A stretch of 8,580 bases of DNA from a bacterium (lineage in GTDB: Bacteria > Patescibacteriota > Minisyncoccia > Phycocordibacterales > Phycocordibacteraceae). Location: the NCBI GenBank assembly GCA_021782715.1, contig JAJXUR010000015.1:1-8580 (forward strand). The letters run 5' to 3'. A program made the translations under genes and the position numbers. The notes beneath the pieces are model-generated. The model was not told the DNA's origin. It was given only the letters and a program-made list of their open reading frames with translations, and did not search any database. Of the stretch, positions 1-5,451 are shown piece by piece; the stretch's first letter is position 1, and every line of letters starts with the position of its first letter.

Positions 1-122
1 GCACGAGCGGCTCACAGCCCGTCACCGTCACCTCCCAGGCCGTCTACACCGTCTCTTGCAACAGCGGGGCTGCGACCGCAACGGCGACCGTGAATGTGGT
101 GCCGACCTTCCAAGAATTCTAA
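1..122 (+). CDS. C-terminal end of a secreted/surface protein with Ig-like repeats (partial, 5' end outside window)
   Basis: An open frame enters from the left edge (codons in phase with position 3) and stops at TAA 120-122, giving about 39 residues. The tail is rich in Thr, Ser, Val and Ala with one Cys and alternating beta-like residues (for example VTVTSQAVYTVSCNSG and ATATATVNVVP). This matches the last strand pair of bacterial Ig-like or PKD-like surface domains, which in Parcubacteria often occur as repeats in long extracellular proteins. No sorting motif or membrane anchor is visible in the part seen. It reads in the same direction as rpmE and ends 21 nt before it. The domain type is inferred from composition and pattern; the specific function cannot be told. 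Confidence 0.6.
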   Translation, partial: TSGSQPVTVTSQAVYTVSCNSGAATATATVNVVPTFQEF

Positions 123-127
123 GCCTG

Positions 128-136
128 TGTTACCAT
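128..136 (+). promoter_or_regulatory. Extended -10 promoter of rpmE (TGTTACCAT)
   Basis: TG at 128-129 followed by TACCAT at 131-136 fits the extended -10 form TGn-TAnnnT. Only 7 nt separate it from the rpmE ATG at 144, so transcription would begin at or next to the start codon and the mRNA would be leaderless. No good -35 is seen. The short G run just before the ATG (138-142) is too close to act as a normal Shine-Dalgarno site. Confidence 0.5.
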
Positions 137-143
137 CGGGGGA

Positions 144-395
144 ATGAAAGCAGATATCCATCCGGAAGCATATAAGCAGGTCATATTCGAGGACATCGCC
201 TCGGGGGCCCGTTTCCTCATCGGCTCGGCGGTCCACACCACTGAGACCGCTCTGTGGGAGGACGGCAAGGAGTACCCGAAGCTCACTGTCGAGATCTCTT
301 CGCAATCGCATCCGTTCTATACGGGCGAGGAGCGCACGCTCGATAAGGCGGGTCGCGTCGAGAAGTTCAAACAACGAGCCGCCGCAAAGAAATAA
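144..395 (+). CDS. rpmE: 50S ribosomal protein L31 (cysteine-free form)
   Basis: This encodes L31 (83 residues), a small protein of the large ribosomal subunit that helps bridge it to the small subunit. It begins MKADIHPE, the family's N-terminal signature, and carries SHPFYTG at residues 55-61 followed by AGRVEKFKQR at 69-78, the conserved C-terminal motif. It has no cysteine, so it cannot form the Zn site of classical type A L31; the central segment between residues 20 and 52 resembles the zinc-free type B (RpmE2) form. ATG 144 is chosen because the family starts with M-K-x-D/N-I-H-P. It is followed by a strong terminator, so it is probably transcribed largely alone, although prfA lies downstream as in many bacteria. 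Type B could justify the symbol rpmE2. Confidence 0.93.
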   Translation: MKADIHPEAYKQVIFEDIASGARFLIGSAVHTTETALWEDGKEYPKLTVEISSQSHPFYTGEERTLDKAGRVEKFKQRAAAKK

Positions 396-396
396 G

Positions 397-420
397 GAAG
401 CGGAAACTGGTTTTGGTGAG
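397..420 (+). repeat. Left arm of a 24-bp perfect inverted repeat
   Basis: Positions 397-420 (starting GAAGCGGAAACTGG) are the exact reverse complement of 518-541. The arm starts one base after the rpmE stop codon. The 97 bp between the arms contains a small GTTAC/GTAAC hairpin (424-438) and the rpmE terminator (441-471). No target-site duplication flanks the arms. Confidence 0.9.
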
Positions 421-440
421 TGCGTTACCTTTTGTAACAT

Positions 441-476
441 GAAGAACGCGCATGATATATGCGCGTTCTTCTATTT
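441..476 (+). terminator. Intrinsic terminator downstream of rpmE
   Basis: A perfect 13-bp stem is formed by 441-453 and 459-471 (GAAGAACGCGCAT with its complement) around a 5-nt loop, GATAT. The 3' arm ends in TTCTTC and is followed by TATTT, giving a U-rich release tract. The GC-rich upper stem is typical of Rho-independent terminators. The sequence is nearly symmetric, so it could also stop minus-strand transcription. Confidence 0.85.
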
Positions 477-517
477 GTCAGGCGCGGTTGCGGGAGCATC
501 GTGCACTACGCTTGACC

Positions 518-541
518 CTCACCAAAACCAGTTTCCGCTTC
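518..541 (+). repeat. Right arm of the 24-bp perfect inverted repeat
   Basis: Exact reverse complement of 397-420. It ends two bases before the purine-rich GGAGAGGTGAGG stretch (544-555) that precedes prfA. In a read-through rpmE-prfA transcript the two arms would close a long stem around the terminator hairpin. Confidence 0.9.
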
Positions 542-555
542 TTGGAGAGGTGAGG

Positions 556-561
556 TAAAGT
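556..561 (+). promoter_or_regulatory. Possible -10 element of prfA (TAAAGT)
   Basis: TAAAGT at 556-561 fits TAnnnT and ends 7 nt before ATG 569, the same geometry as at rpmE, pheS and rpsB. It is not a true extended -10 (no TG at the right offset). A competing reading is that GAGG at 552-555 is a Shine-Dalgarno site for GTG 560. The two readings predict different starts. Confidence 0.3.
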
Positions 562-568
562 GAGCAGA

Positions 569-1507
569 ATGGAATATTCGTCCGACTTCAAGAAGAACTT
601 CTCGACCGCGTATCTCGCGGAGGAGTACGAGCGTCTCGATAGGGAAGTCGCGGACGCAAAAGAAGCCGCTTCGGGAGATCCGGAGCTTGCGCATATGGCG
701 GAGGAGGACGAGACGCGCATACGGGCGCGCCAGCATGACATCCTTGTTGAGATAGAGCAGATCCTCGCGAAGGATAGGGAGCAGGAAGACACGGCAGCGC
801 CTATCTCGGTCGTGATGGAACTCCGCGCGGGCGCGGGTGGCGATGAAGCGTCCATTTTTGCACACGAATTGAAGGACATGTATGCGAAGTACGCCGAACA
901 CCGCGGATGGAAGACGCGCGTCATCGATGACCTCACGCTCGAGATAGCCGGCGACGGCGCCTATGACGCGCTTCGGTACGAGACCGGCGTGCATCGCGTG
1001 CAGCGTGTCCCGCTTACCGAGAAGTCGGGCCGCATCCACACCTCGACCGCATCGGTCGCCGTGCTCCCAATCCGCGCGAAGCCGAAGTTCGAGATAAGCC
1101 CCACCGACATCGATATGGAATTCTCCCGGAGCGGCGGGGCAGGGGGGCAGAATGTGAACAAGGTCGAGACGGCCGTGCGGCTTATCCACCGGCCAACCGG
1201 TATCGATGTGCGCTCCTCAAGCGAGCGCAGCCAGCTTGGGAACCGCGAGAAGGCGATGCAAATCCTTTCGGCGAAGCTCGAGCAGCTCCACGACGAGGAG
1301 GAGGCGCGGAAGCACGCGGCGGAGCGGAAGTCGCAGATAGGCACCGGCGACCGCTCGGAGAAGATCCGCACCTACAACATCCTCCAGGATCGCATTACCG
1401 ACCATCGTATCAACGAGTCGTGGCACAATCTGCCCAAAATCATGGCCGGCAACCTCGACGCCATCGTCGACGCGCTCCGTACGGCGAGCGCGGAAACGCT
1501 TGCATAA
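569..1507 (+). CDS. prfA: Peptide chain release factor 1 (RF1)
   Basis: RF1 recognises UAA/UAG in the ribosomal A site and triggers peptide release. From ATG 569 it has 312 residues, shorter than the usual ~360, the missing part being N-terminal. Visible parts are an N-terminal helical domain (about 1-75), the ELRAGAGGDEAS segment (84-95), the codon-recognition region HRVQRVPLTEKSGRIHTS (142-159), and the catalytic GAGGQNVNK motif with GGQ at 192-194. The C-terminal GDRSEKIRTYN and ITDHRIN (276-282) blocks are RF1/RF2 hallmarks. The recognition tripeptide is P-L-T (148-150), of the RF1 PxT type and not the RF2 SPF type, although the middle residue is usually Ala or Val. GTG 560, in frame, would add MSR and lies 4 nt after GAGG; ATG 569 is preferred because a -10-like hexamer sits at leaderless spacing. 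rpsB follows after 29 nt with its own promoter. Confidence 0.94.
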   Translation: MEYSSDFKKNFSTAYLAEEYERLDREVADAKEAASGDPELAHMAEEDETRIRARQHDILVEIEQILAKDREQEDTAAPISVVMELRAGAGGDEASIFAHELKDMYAKYAEHRGWKTRVIDDLTLEIAGDGAYDALRYETGVHRVQRVPLTEKSGRIHTSTASVAVLPIRAKPKFEISPTDIDMEFSRSGGAGGQNVNKVETAVRLIHRPTGIDVRSSSERSQLGNREKAMQILSAKLEQLHDEEEARKHAAERKSQIGTGDRSEKIRTYNILQDRITDHRINESWHNLPKIMAGNLDAIVDALRTASAETLA

Positions 1508-1528
1508 CGGTCGGTATTCAGGTACAGT
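1500..1528 (+). promoter_or_regulatory. Promoter of rpsB (TTGCAT - 17 nt - TACAGT)
   Basis: A -35-like TTGCAT (1500-1505), overlapping the end of prfA, is separated by exactly 17 nt from TACAGT (1523-1528). The -10 ends 8 nt before the rpsB ATG at 1537, so the predicted start of transcription is at or beside the start codon. No Shine-Dalgarno sequence is present in CTCCAC before the ATG. Confidence 0.45.
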
Positions 1529-1536
1529 AGCTCCAC

Positions 1537-2235
1537 ATGACGACTGGGAAAGATACGGCAGAACTGAAGCGCCTCTTCGATACAGGGGCGCATTTCGCGC
1601 AGGTGAAGGCGCGCCGCCACCCATCGATGAAGCCATTTTTGGTCGGTACGAAGGGCCGCCAGGAGATCATCGACCTCGAGAAGACGACCGAGCAGCTGAA
1701 TGCTGCGAAGGCTGTCATGGAGACGCTCGCGAAGGAGGGTAAGATAGTCCTCTTCGTCGGCGGAAAAGTTGAAATCGCGGCTCTCGTGAAGAAAGCCGCG
1801 CAGGATATGCAGGCGCCCTTCGTCGCGACCCGCTGGCTCGGCGGTACTATCTCAAACTGGGTCGAAATCAAGAAGCGCATTGATCGCCTCGTCGAGCTTA
1901 CCGACACGTCGGCAGCCGGCGCGATGAGCAAGCAGCACACGAAGCTCGAGCTCGTGAAGATGGATCGCGAGAAGAAGCGTCTCGAAGAGCGTCTCGACGG
2001 CATCACGACGATGGCGAAGCGCCCGGACGCACTTCTCGTCATCGACACCAAGCACGAGAAGTACGCCGTCAAGGAGGCGAACGAGGCGGGCATTCCGATC
2101 ATCGCCCTCATGAGCTCGGACTGCAATCTTAAGGAGGTCGCCTATCCGATCGTCGCGAACGACGCGTCGCGCGAGACGGTGCGTCTCGTGCTTGGTGAGC
2201 TTGTGGAGGCGTTCAAGAAGGGTCAGGTCGCATAA
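1537..2235 (+). CDS. rpsB: 30S ribosomal protein S2
   Basis: S2 (232 residues) binds the small subunit between head and body and is needed for S1-type or initiation interactions. Family features in order: LFDTGAHFAQ (13-22), matching the usual aGvHFGH; HPSMKPFLVGTKGRQEIIDLEKT; the central GKIVLFVGGK; TRWLGGTISNW; a coiled segment with EKKRLEERLDGI; and the strongly conserved RPDALLVIDTKHE and KEANEAGIPIIAL. Near the end, where most bacteria have DPD-x-VDYxIPGNDDA, it reads CNLKEVAYPIVANDAS, a relaxed version. Its length is close to that of S2 proteins lacking the long C-terminal tail. It precedes tsf, the near-universal rpsB-tsf order, but a 116-nt gap and a separate tsf promoter make them only partly co-transcribed. 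Confidence 0.97.
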   Translation: MTTGKDTAELKRLFDTGAHFAQVKARRHPSMKPFLVGTKGRQEIIDLEKTTEQLNAAKAVMETLAKEGKIVLFVGGKVEIAALVKKAAQDMQAPFVATRWLGGTISNWVEIKKRIDRLVELTDTSAAGAMSKQHTKLELVKMDREKKRLEERLDGITTMAKRPDALLVIDTKHEKYAVKEANEAGIPIIALMSSDCNLKEVAYPIVANDASRETVRLVLGELVEAFKKGQVA

Positions 2236-2251
2236 GCTTTGCGGACAAAGC
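2236..2251 (+). other. Short hairpin just after the rpsB stop codon
   Basis: GCTTTG (2236-2241), loop CGGA and CAAAGC (2246-2251) form a perfect 6-bp stem directly abutting the rpsB stop. It lacks a following T run, so it is a weak candidate terminator or an mRNA 3' structure. A second 5-bp stem, TCGTT/AACGA, lies at 2265-2280. The rest of the 116-nt gap to tsf holds only the tsf promoter. Confidence 0.35.
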
Positions 2252-2331
2252 CTCCTTCCTGCGCTCGTTCGGGAAAACGAAATAAGAATTTCTTTTCCGC
2301 TTTCTCGCTTGGTAGTAGAATCGCCTCGGCG

Positions 2332-2343
2332 TGTTAATATATT
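2332..2343 (+). promoter_or_regulatory. Extended -10 promoter of tsf
   Basis: TGT-TAATAT (2332-2340) is a full extended -10, and the overlapping TATATT (2338-2343) is an alternative -10 ending 8 nt before ATG 2352. Either places the transcript start 0 to about 5 nt upstream of the ATG. The surrounding bases are AT-rich against a GC-rich background, and no Shine-Dalgarno sequence is seen. Confidence 0.55.
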
Positions 2344-2351
2344 TTTACATT

Positions 2352-2933
2352 ATGGAAATCACGACAACAACGATAAAAGAATTGCGCGACAAGACTGGCG
2401 TGTCGGTCATGCAGTGCAAGAAGGCGCTTGAGGAGGCCGGCGGCGACATCGCGAAGGCCGAGGTCATCCTCAAGAAGCACTCCGCGGCCGCTGCTGATAA
2501 GAAGGCGGACCGTTCGCTTGCAGCTGGCGCCATCGGCAGCTACATTCACGACGGTGTCGTCGGTGCGATGGTGCTCCTTTCCTGCGAGACGGATTTCGTC
2601 GCGAAGAATCCCGAGTTCATCGCGCTCGCTCGCGAGCTCGCGATGCAGGTCGCCGCGACCGCTCCGGCCTACGTGACTACCGAGGAGATAGCTCCGGAGG
2701 CGAAAGAAGCGGCAACCGCCGTCTTCCAGAAGGAGGTCGCCGACAAGCCCGCGGAGATGCAGGAGAAGATCCTCGAGGGGAAGCTCTCGAGCTATTTCCG
2801 CGACCAGGTGCTTCTCGAACAGCCCTTCATCAAGGACGAGAGCAAGACCGTGCGCGACCTCTTGAACGAAGCGACACAGAAGTTCGGGGAGCGCGTCCTA
2901 GTGAGCCGTTTCGCGCGTCTTTCCGCGCGATAA
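2352..2933 (+). CDS. tsf: Translation elongation factor Ts
   Basis: EF-Ts (193 residues) recharges EF-Tu by exchanging GDP for GTP in the cytoplasm. The N-terminal UBA-like domain (about 5-42) contains TIKELRDKTGVSVMQCKKAL and GGDIAKAEVIL, followed by the core region with GAIGSYIH (59-66), a relative of the usual EGxVxxYIH. The EF-Tu contact motif is CETDFVAKNPEF (78-89), with T80-D81-F82-V83. The protein is much shorter than the ~283-residue E. coli form and closer to the ~196-residue Thermus type, lacking one core subdomain and the coiled-coil protrusion. ATG 2352 is used; an in-frame GTG at 2331 would add an unlikely hydrophobic leader that overlaps the promoter. It is followed after 9 nt by a small membrane protein, probably on the same transcript. 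Confidence 0.96.
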   Translation: MEITTTTIKELRDKTGVSVMQCKKALEEAGGDIAKAEVILKKHSAAAADKKADRSLAAGAIGSYIHDGVVGAMVLLSCETDFVAKNPEFIALARELAMQVAATAPAYVTTEEIAPEAKEAATAVFQKEVADKPAEMQEKILEGKLSSYFRDQVLLEQPFIKDESKTVRDLLNEATQKFGERVLVSRFARLSAR

Positions 2934-2942
2934 TCCTTCACC

Positions 2943-3356
2943 GTGGCGCACCTTGCCGCAGTACTGTTCTCGATCGCGCTCCTTGCCGGATTCATCGCGC
3001 TTACGCACTACGAGACGCGGAAGAGCGTACGTCTCTTTGCTGCGAAGCGTGCGGCGCTCGATACGATTATCGAGCGTGCCGAGTTTATCGTGGCGCATGT
3101 CGATCTGCCCGCATTCGCGCGAGATGAAGTGCGTCACGCCCTCGTCCGCGTCGGGCACGCGATCGCGCACCTCTCGCTTCAGGCCGTGCGAGCGACCGAG
3201 CGGCTCCTCACGCGTCTCGTACGGCACTTGCGTTCGCGGACCGAAATTACCGATGCGCCGCGCGAGAATGCGCGCGAGTTCGTGAAGACGCTGTCTGATT
3301 TCAAAGACACGCTCCAAGCGACGCATCCCGATATTGATTCGCTTGAGGTAAGGTAG
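2943..3356 (+). CDS. Small membrane-anchored protein of unknown function
   Basis: 137 residues from a GTG start, 9 nt after the tsf stop. Residues about 3-21 (HLAAVLFSIALLAGFIALT) form one strong hydrophobic segment, a membrane anchor or uncleaved signal. The remainder is predicted mostly helical and basic, with many Arg and His residues (for example RATERLLTRLVRHLRSR at 83-99), and ends in a helical region with FVKTLSDFKDTLQ. There are no cysteines and no catalytic motif that I recognise. GTG 2943 is preferred because it begins the hydrophobic segment exactly and no in-frame ATG precedes it. The position suggests co-transcription with tsf. Codon use matches its neighbours, supporting a real gene. 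Function is unknown. Confidence 0.7.
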   Translation: MAHLAAVLFSIALLAGFIALTHYETRKSVRLFAAKRAALDTIIERAEFIVAHVDLPAFARDEVRHALVRVGHAIAHLSLQAVRATERLLTRLVRHLRSRTEITDAPRENAREFVKTLSDFKDTLQATHPDIDSLEVR

Positions 3357-3362
3357 GTGAAT

Positions 3363-3438
3363 GCCGGGATAGCTCAGTTGGTAGAGCAACTCACTTGTAA
3401 TGAGTAGGTCGTCGGTTCGAATCCGACTCCCGGCTCCA
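3363..3438 (+). tRNA. tRNA-Thr (anticodon UGU), CCA encoded
   Basis: A complete cloverleaf is seen. The acceptor stem is GCCGGGA (3363-3369) with TCCCGGC (3428-3434); the D arm includes GCTCAGTTGGTAGAGC. The anticodon stem ACTCA/TGAGT encloses loop CTTGTAA with anticodon TGT, reading ACA and likely other ACN codons. The variable loop is AGGTC and the T arm is GTCGG-TTCGAAT-CCGAC. The discriminator is T3435 and CCA is encoded at 3436-3438. G1-C72 and C2-G71, known threonine identity pairs in E. coli, are present. It starts 6 nt after the preceding stop codon. TAAGGT (3349-3354), 8 nt upstream, could be a -10 giving a transcript that begins near the mature 5' end, but this is uncertain. Confidence 0.97.
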
Positions 3439-3441
3439 AGA

Positions 3442-3472
3442 ATGGCTTAATGGGTAGAGCAACTCACTTGTA
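3442..3472 (+). pseudogene. Degenerate partial copy of the tRNA-Thr 5' half (D arm to anticodon loop)
   Basis: Offset by 73 nt from the intact tRNA, 3442-3472 matches 3369-3399 at 27 of 31 positions. The last 20 bases (GGTAGAGCAACTCACTTGTA) are identical. The copy lacks the acceptor 5' strand and breaks off in the anticodon loop, where the terminator stem begins (overlap TA at 3471-3472). It therefore cannot fold as a tRNA. It may be a remnant of tandem duplication or of recombination at the tRNA. Confidence 0.75.
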
Positions 3473-3501
3473 GAAAATCCGCTCGATGAGCGGATTTTCT
3501 A
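3471..3501. terminator. Bidirectional intrinsic terminator between tRNA-Thr and the minus-strand operon
   Basis: A perfect 14-bp stem forms between 3471-3484 (TAGAAAATCCGCTC) and 3488-3501 with a GAT loop. The GC-rich upper stem (ATCCGCTC/GAGCGGAT) is followed by TTTTCTATTT on the plus strand and by TTTTCTA on the minus strand, so it can end transcripts from both sides. The last codon (stop TAG) of the minus-strand gene lies inside it at 3499-3501. Confidence 0.85.
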
Positions 3502-4167
3502 TTTCAGACTCGCGGTTGAGGTCGCCAGGGCTCCCTTCGGGAACTGTTTCTCGAGATCGGTGAGGGAGGTGAAGCCATAGGAGCGCTTGCCGTCTATCAC
3601 GAAGGCCGGAAGGGTGTCCTGTATCTTGGTGATGCCGACGAGTGTCTTCAGAGCGCCGAGATCGAGGTTATAGTCGAACGAGTAGACACGCAAGCTGGGG
3701 TACGTGGTGCGCAGGTAGGAGAGGGCGTAGCCCGCTTTGTCGCAATCGGCACAGTCGCCGGCATTGCTATAGAAATAGAGGACGGTTACCGGCTTCGTCC
3801 CGCACGCCTCCGCGAGCTGCTTGGTGATGAGGTAGTCGCGGATCTCGAGCAGAGAATACTGTTCCTTCAGGCGCACGACTTGAGCGTTGTCGGTACCGAG
3901 CTGATCTTCAGCGTAGGAGAGGCGGTTCCCGAGATCAGCGAGGCTGCTCACGAGCGTCGTCGAGGACGCGGCACTATCGCAGGGAGCCGCCTCGAGCAGG
4001 GAGAATTGCGTATCAAGAGAAAGCGTATCAATCGATATCTGATCTTCCATAGTCGAAAGTTCATTGATGCGGGCACGATTCAGGTAGTCGACCGCGTAAG
4101 CGACCGTACCGGCAAGTACGACGGTGATGACGAGAGCGATGATGACGTTGCGGGTGACGAGTGACAT
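3499..4167 (-). CDS. Membrane-anchored thioredoxin-like protein with a CxxC motif
   Basis: 222 residues from the ATG whose complement is at 4165-4167. Residues about 7-27 (NVIIALVITVVLAGTVAYAVD) form a single N-terminal membrane segment. Residues about 30-120 are helical and possibly coiled. The C-terminal part (about 126-210) looks like a thioredoxin fold: a VTVLYFYSN beta strand, C139-A-D-C142 as the candidate redox pair, the SLRVYSFDYNLD strand, then TLPAFVIDGK with a likely cis-proline at 187. Two further cysteines, C63 and C122, lie outside the fold. The domain is probably outside the membrane. Whether it is an active oxidoreductase or only a binding fold cannot be decided here. An in-frame ATG at 4230 would add 21 residues but would overlap the upstream glycosyltransferase and bury the membrane segment. 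Its start is 13 nt after the glycosyltransferase stop, so the two form an operon. Confidence 0.72.
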   Translation of the reverse strand: MSLVTRNVIIALVITVVLAGTVAYAVDYLNRARINELSTMEDQISIDTLSLDTQFSLLEAAPCDSAASSTTLVSSLADLGNRLSYAEDQLGTDNAQVVRLKEQYSLLEIRDYLITKQLAEACGTKPVTVLYFYSNAGDCADCDKAGYALSYLRTTYPSLRVYSFDYNLDLGALKTLVGITKIQDTLPAFVIDGKRSYGFTSLTDLEKQFPKGALATSTASLK

Positions 4168-4180
4168 GGGAGTGCAGGTT

Positions 4181-5419
4181 CTACCAGCGCCAGCCGCGAT
4201 TCTTGCCGAGCGTGACATCGACCGTCGCACGCGCGAGCCAGAGCGGGACGATAAGGCCGTAAAGGAAGGTGTAGGAGATGAGTCCGAGTCCGATATTTCC
4301 CGGCGTCCTCGAGATACGCTTGCCGATGATGATGAGCGAGAGCGAGGTCAGGAGTGTCGCGGCGCCGAGCAGGATGTAGAAGCTTGCGGGGAAGTAAAAC
4401 CAATCAAAGGAGCCATGCGGCAGATAGGCGTAGGAGAGGGGGATGCCAGCGCGGACCTGAAGCGCGGTCACGGCACTCCGGCCGAGCTGGAAGAGCATCA
4501 CCGAGAAGAGGAGGAGCGTGCTTGCGACGGCGATGAGAGAGACGGGGAGGATAAGCATGCCGAGTACGCCGTGCTTGCGGGAGCCGACGAGGCTGCGGTA
4601 CTCGCCGAGGACGTTGCGGAGGGCGCAGCTCGTCCAGCGGGTGCGCTGCTTGATGAGGGCGAGCACCGTGTCCGGCGACTTGGTATAGACGCGCGCGCGC
4701 GGCGCGTTCTCTATCTCGTAGCCCGCATGCTGGAGCCGGAGTGCCATCTCCATGTCTTCGGTCTGGTGGCCATGGCGGAACCCGCCGAGCTCATTGATGG
4801 TGCTTCGTCGATAGAAAGAGAACGGTCCGGGCGTGACGTAGAGGCCGTTGATGGAGGCGAGGGTGTGGCGAAGCGTGATGCCGAAGGTGTATTCGGCATT
4901 TTGCATATGCTGGAGCATGTTCTTCGGCTGGTGTATCGACATCGCTGCGGTGACGGCGGCAACGTTCGGTTCGGCGAAGCAAGGGACAATCTCGCGAAGC
5001 GCCGCGGAGTCGACGAAAGAGTCGGCATCCAAGCAGCCGATGAATTCGGCCTCCGTCATGGCGATGCCGGTATTGAGCGCGGTATGTTTCCCGCCGTTCT
5101 CCTTGCGGACGACGCGCACCTGCGGATGAGTCGCGAAGGGAGCCATCGCCGCCGGTGTCGCATCGGTCGAGCCGTCATCGACGAGGATGATCTCGAGTTT
5201 GTCGGCGGGGTAGTCGAGCGCGAGGAGCGACTCACAGGTGGCGGCGACGGTCGTCGCTTCGTTCCAGCACGGCACGATGACGGCGACGGTTGGCGTCGCC
5301 TCGCCCGGGACGCGCGCACGCGCAGACCTCGCCGGCTTCGAGAGGAGCGTCACGAGGACGAACGACTCAAAAAATATAGCGAGGAAAAGGAAAGGGAAGG
5401 TAAGTACTTCTTGGCCCAT
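4181..5419 (-). CDS. Membrane glycosyltransferase, family 2, processive type (PgaC/NodC/BcsA-like)
   Basis: 412 residues. An N-terminal membrane helix (about 6-26) is followed by a cytoplasmic GT-A domain. The domain has all four signatures of processive GT2 enzymes: VDDGSTD (80-86), LDADS (130-134, metal and nucleotide-sugar binding), QTEDMEMA (219-226, catalytic TED) and QRTRW (258-262, the QxxRW product-binding motif). Three more hydrophobic segments follow at about 284-312, 341-366 and 375-397. This layout belongs to enzymes that polymerise sugars from nucleotide-sugar donors and push the chain across the membrane, such as poly-GlcNAc, hyaluronan or cellulose synthases; the actual sugar cannot be told. 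It is the first gene of a minus-strand operon with the thioredoxin-like protein and diverges from pheS. Start ATG (complement 5417-5419) fits the membrane helix and the extended -10 9 nt upstream. Confidence 0.88.
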   Translation of the reverse strand: MGQEVLTFPFLFLAIFFESFVLVTLLSKPARSARARVPGEATPTVAVIVPCWNEATTVAATCESLLALDYPADKLEIILVDDGSTDATPAAMAPFATHPQVRVVRKENGGKHTALNTGIAMTEAEFIGCLDADSFVDSAALREIVPCFAEPNVAAVTAAMSIHQPKNMLQHMQNAEYTFGITLRHTLASINGLYVTPGPFSFYRRSTINELGGFRHGHQTEDMEMALRLQHAGYEIENAPRARVYTKSPDTVLALIKQRTRWTSCALRNVLGEYRSLVGSRKHGVLGMLILPVSLIAVASTLLLFSVMLFQLGRSAVTALQVRAGIPLSYAYLPHGSFDWFYFPASFYILLGAATLLTSLSLIIIGKRISRTPGNIGLGLISYTFLYGLIVPLWLARATVDVTLGKNRGWRW

Positions 5420-5428
5420 AATGACGTA

Positions 5429-5437
5429 ATTCTAGCA
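5429..5437 (-). promoter_or_regulatory. Extended -10 promoter of the glycosyltransferase operon (minus strand)
   Basis: On the minus strand this reads TGC-TAGAAT, a full extended -10, ending 9 nt before the glycosyltransferase ATG. The predicted 5' leader is 0-3 nt. It lies five bases from the oppositely oriented pheS -10. Confidence 0.5.
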
Positions 5438-5442
5438 TAATC

Positions 5443-5451
5443 TGCTATATT
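5443..5451 (+). promoter_or_regulatory. Extended -10 promoter of pheST
   Basis: TGC-TATATT is a near-ideal extended -10. It ends 6 nt before the pheS ATG at 5458, so the transcript would start at the ATG. No clear -35 is visible 17 nt upstream, as is common for extended -10 promoters. The 38-nt gap leaves no room for a T-box or leader-peptide attenuator of the kind found upstream of pheST in other bacteria. Confidence 0.6.

Noticed and set aside
506..1189. A 227-codon minus-strand open frame across prfA
   Set aside because: Antisense shadow of prfA, whose motifs (GGQ, PxT, TDHRIN) are clear on the plus strand.
2331..2351. Upstream GTG start for tsf adding MLIYFYI
   Set aside because: These bases overlap the AT-rich -10 promoter, and the family starts at ME-I/x-T; ATG 2352 fits better.
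3363..3472. The tRNA duplication as an attachment site of an integrated element
   Set aside because: No integrase or foreign-looking genes lie nearby, and the two copies are separated by only a few bases, so nothing is integrated between them now; only an old scar remains possible.
4168..4230. Earlier ATG for the thioredoxin-like protein adding 21 residues
   Set aside because: It overlaps the end of the glycosyltransferase and puts an Arg-rich stretch before the membrane segment; the later ATG starts 13 nt after the upstream stop.
4124..5440. A 438-codon plus-strand open frame across the glycosyltransferase region
   Set aside because: It is the mirror of the minus-strand gene: composition is dominated by Arg, Glu, Asp and Gly, there are no domain motifs, and the minus strand carries all four GT2 motifs and membrane segments. 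GC-rich coding DNA commonly leaves such antisense frames.
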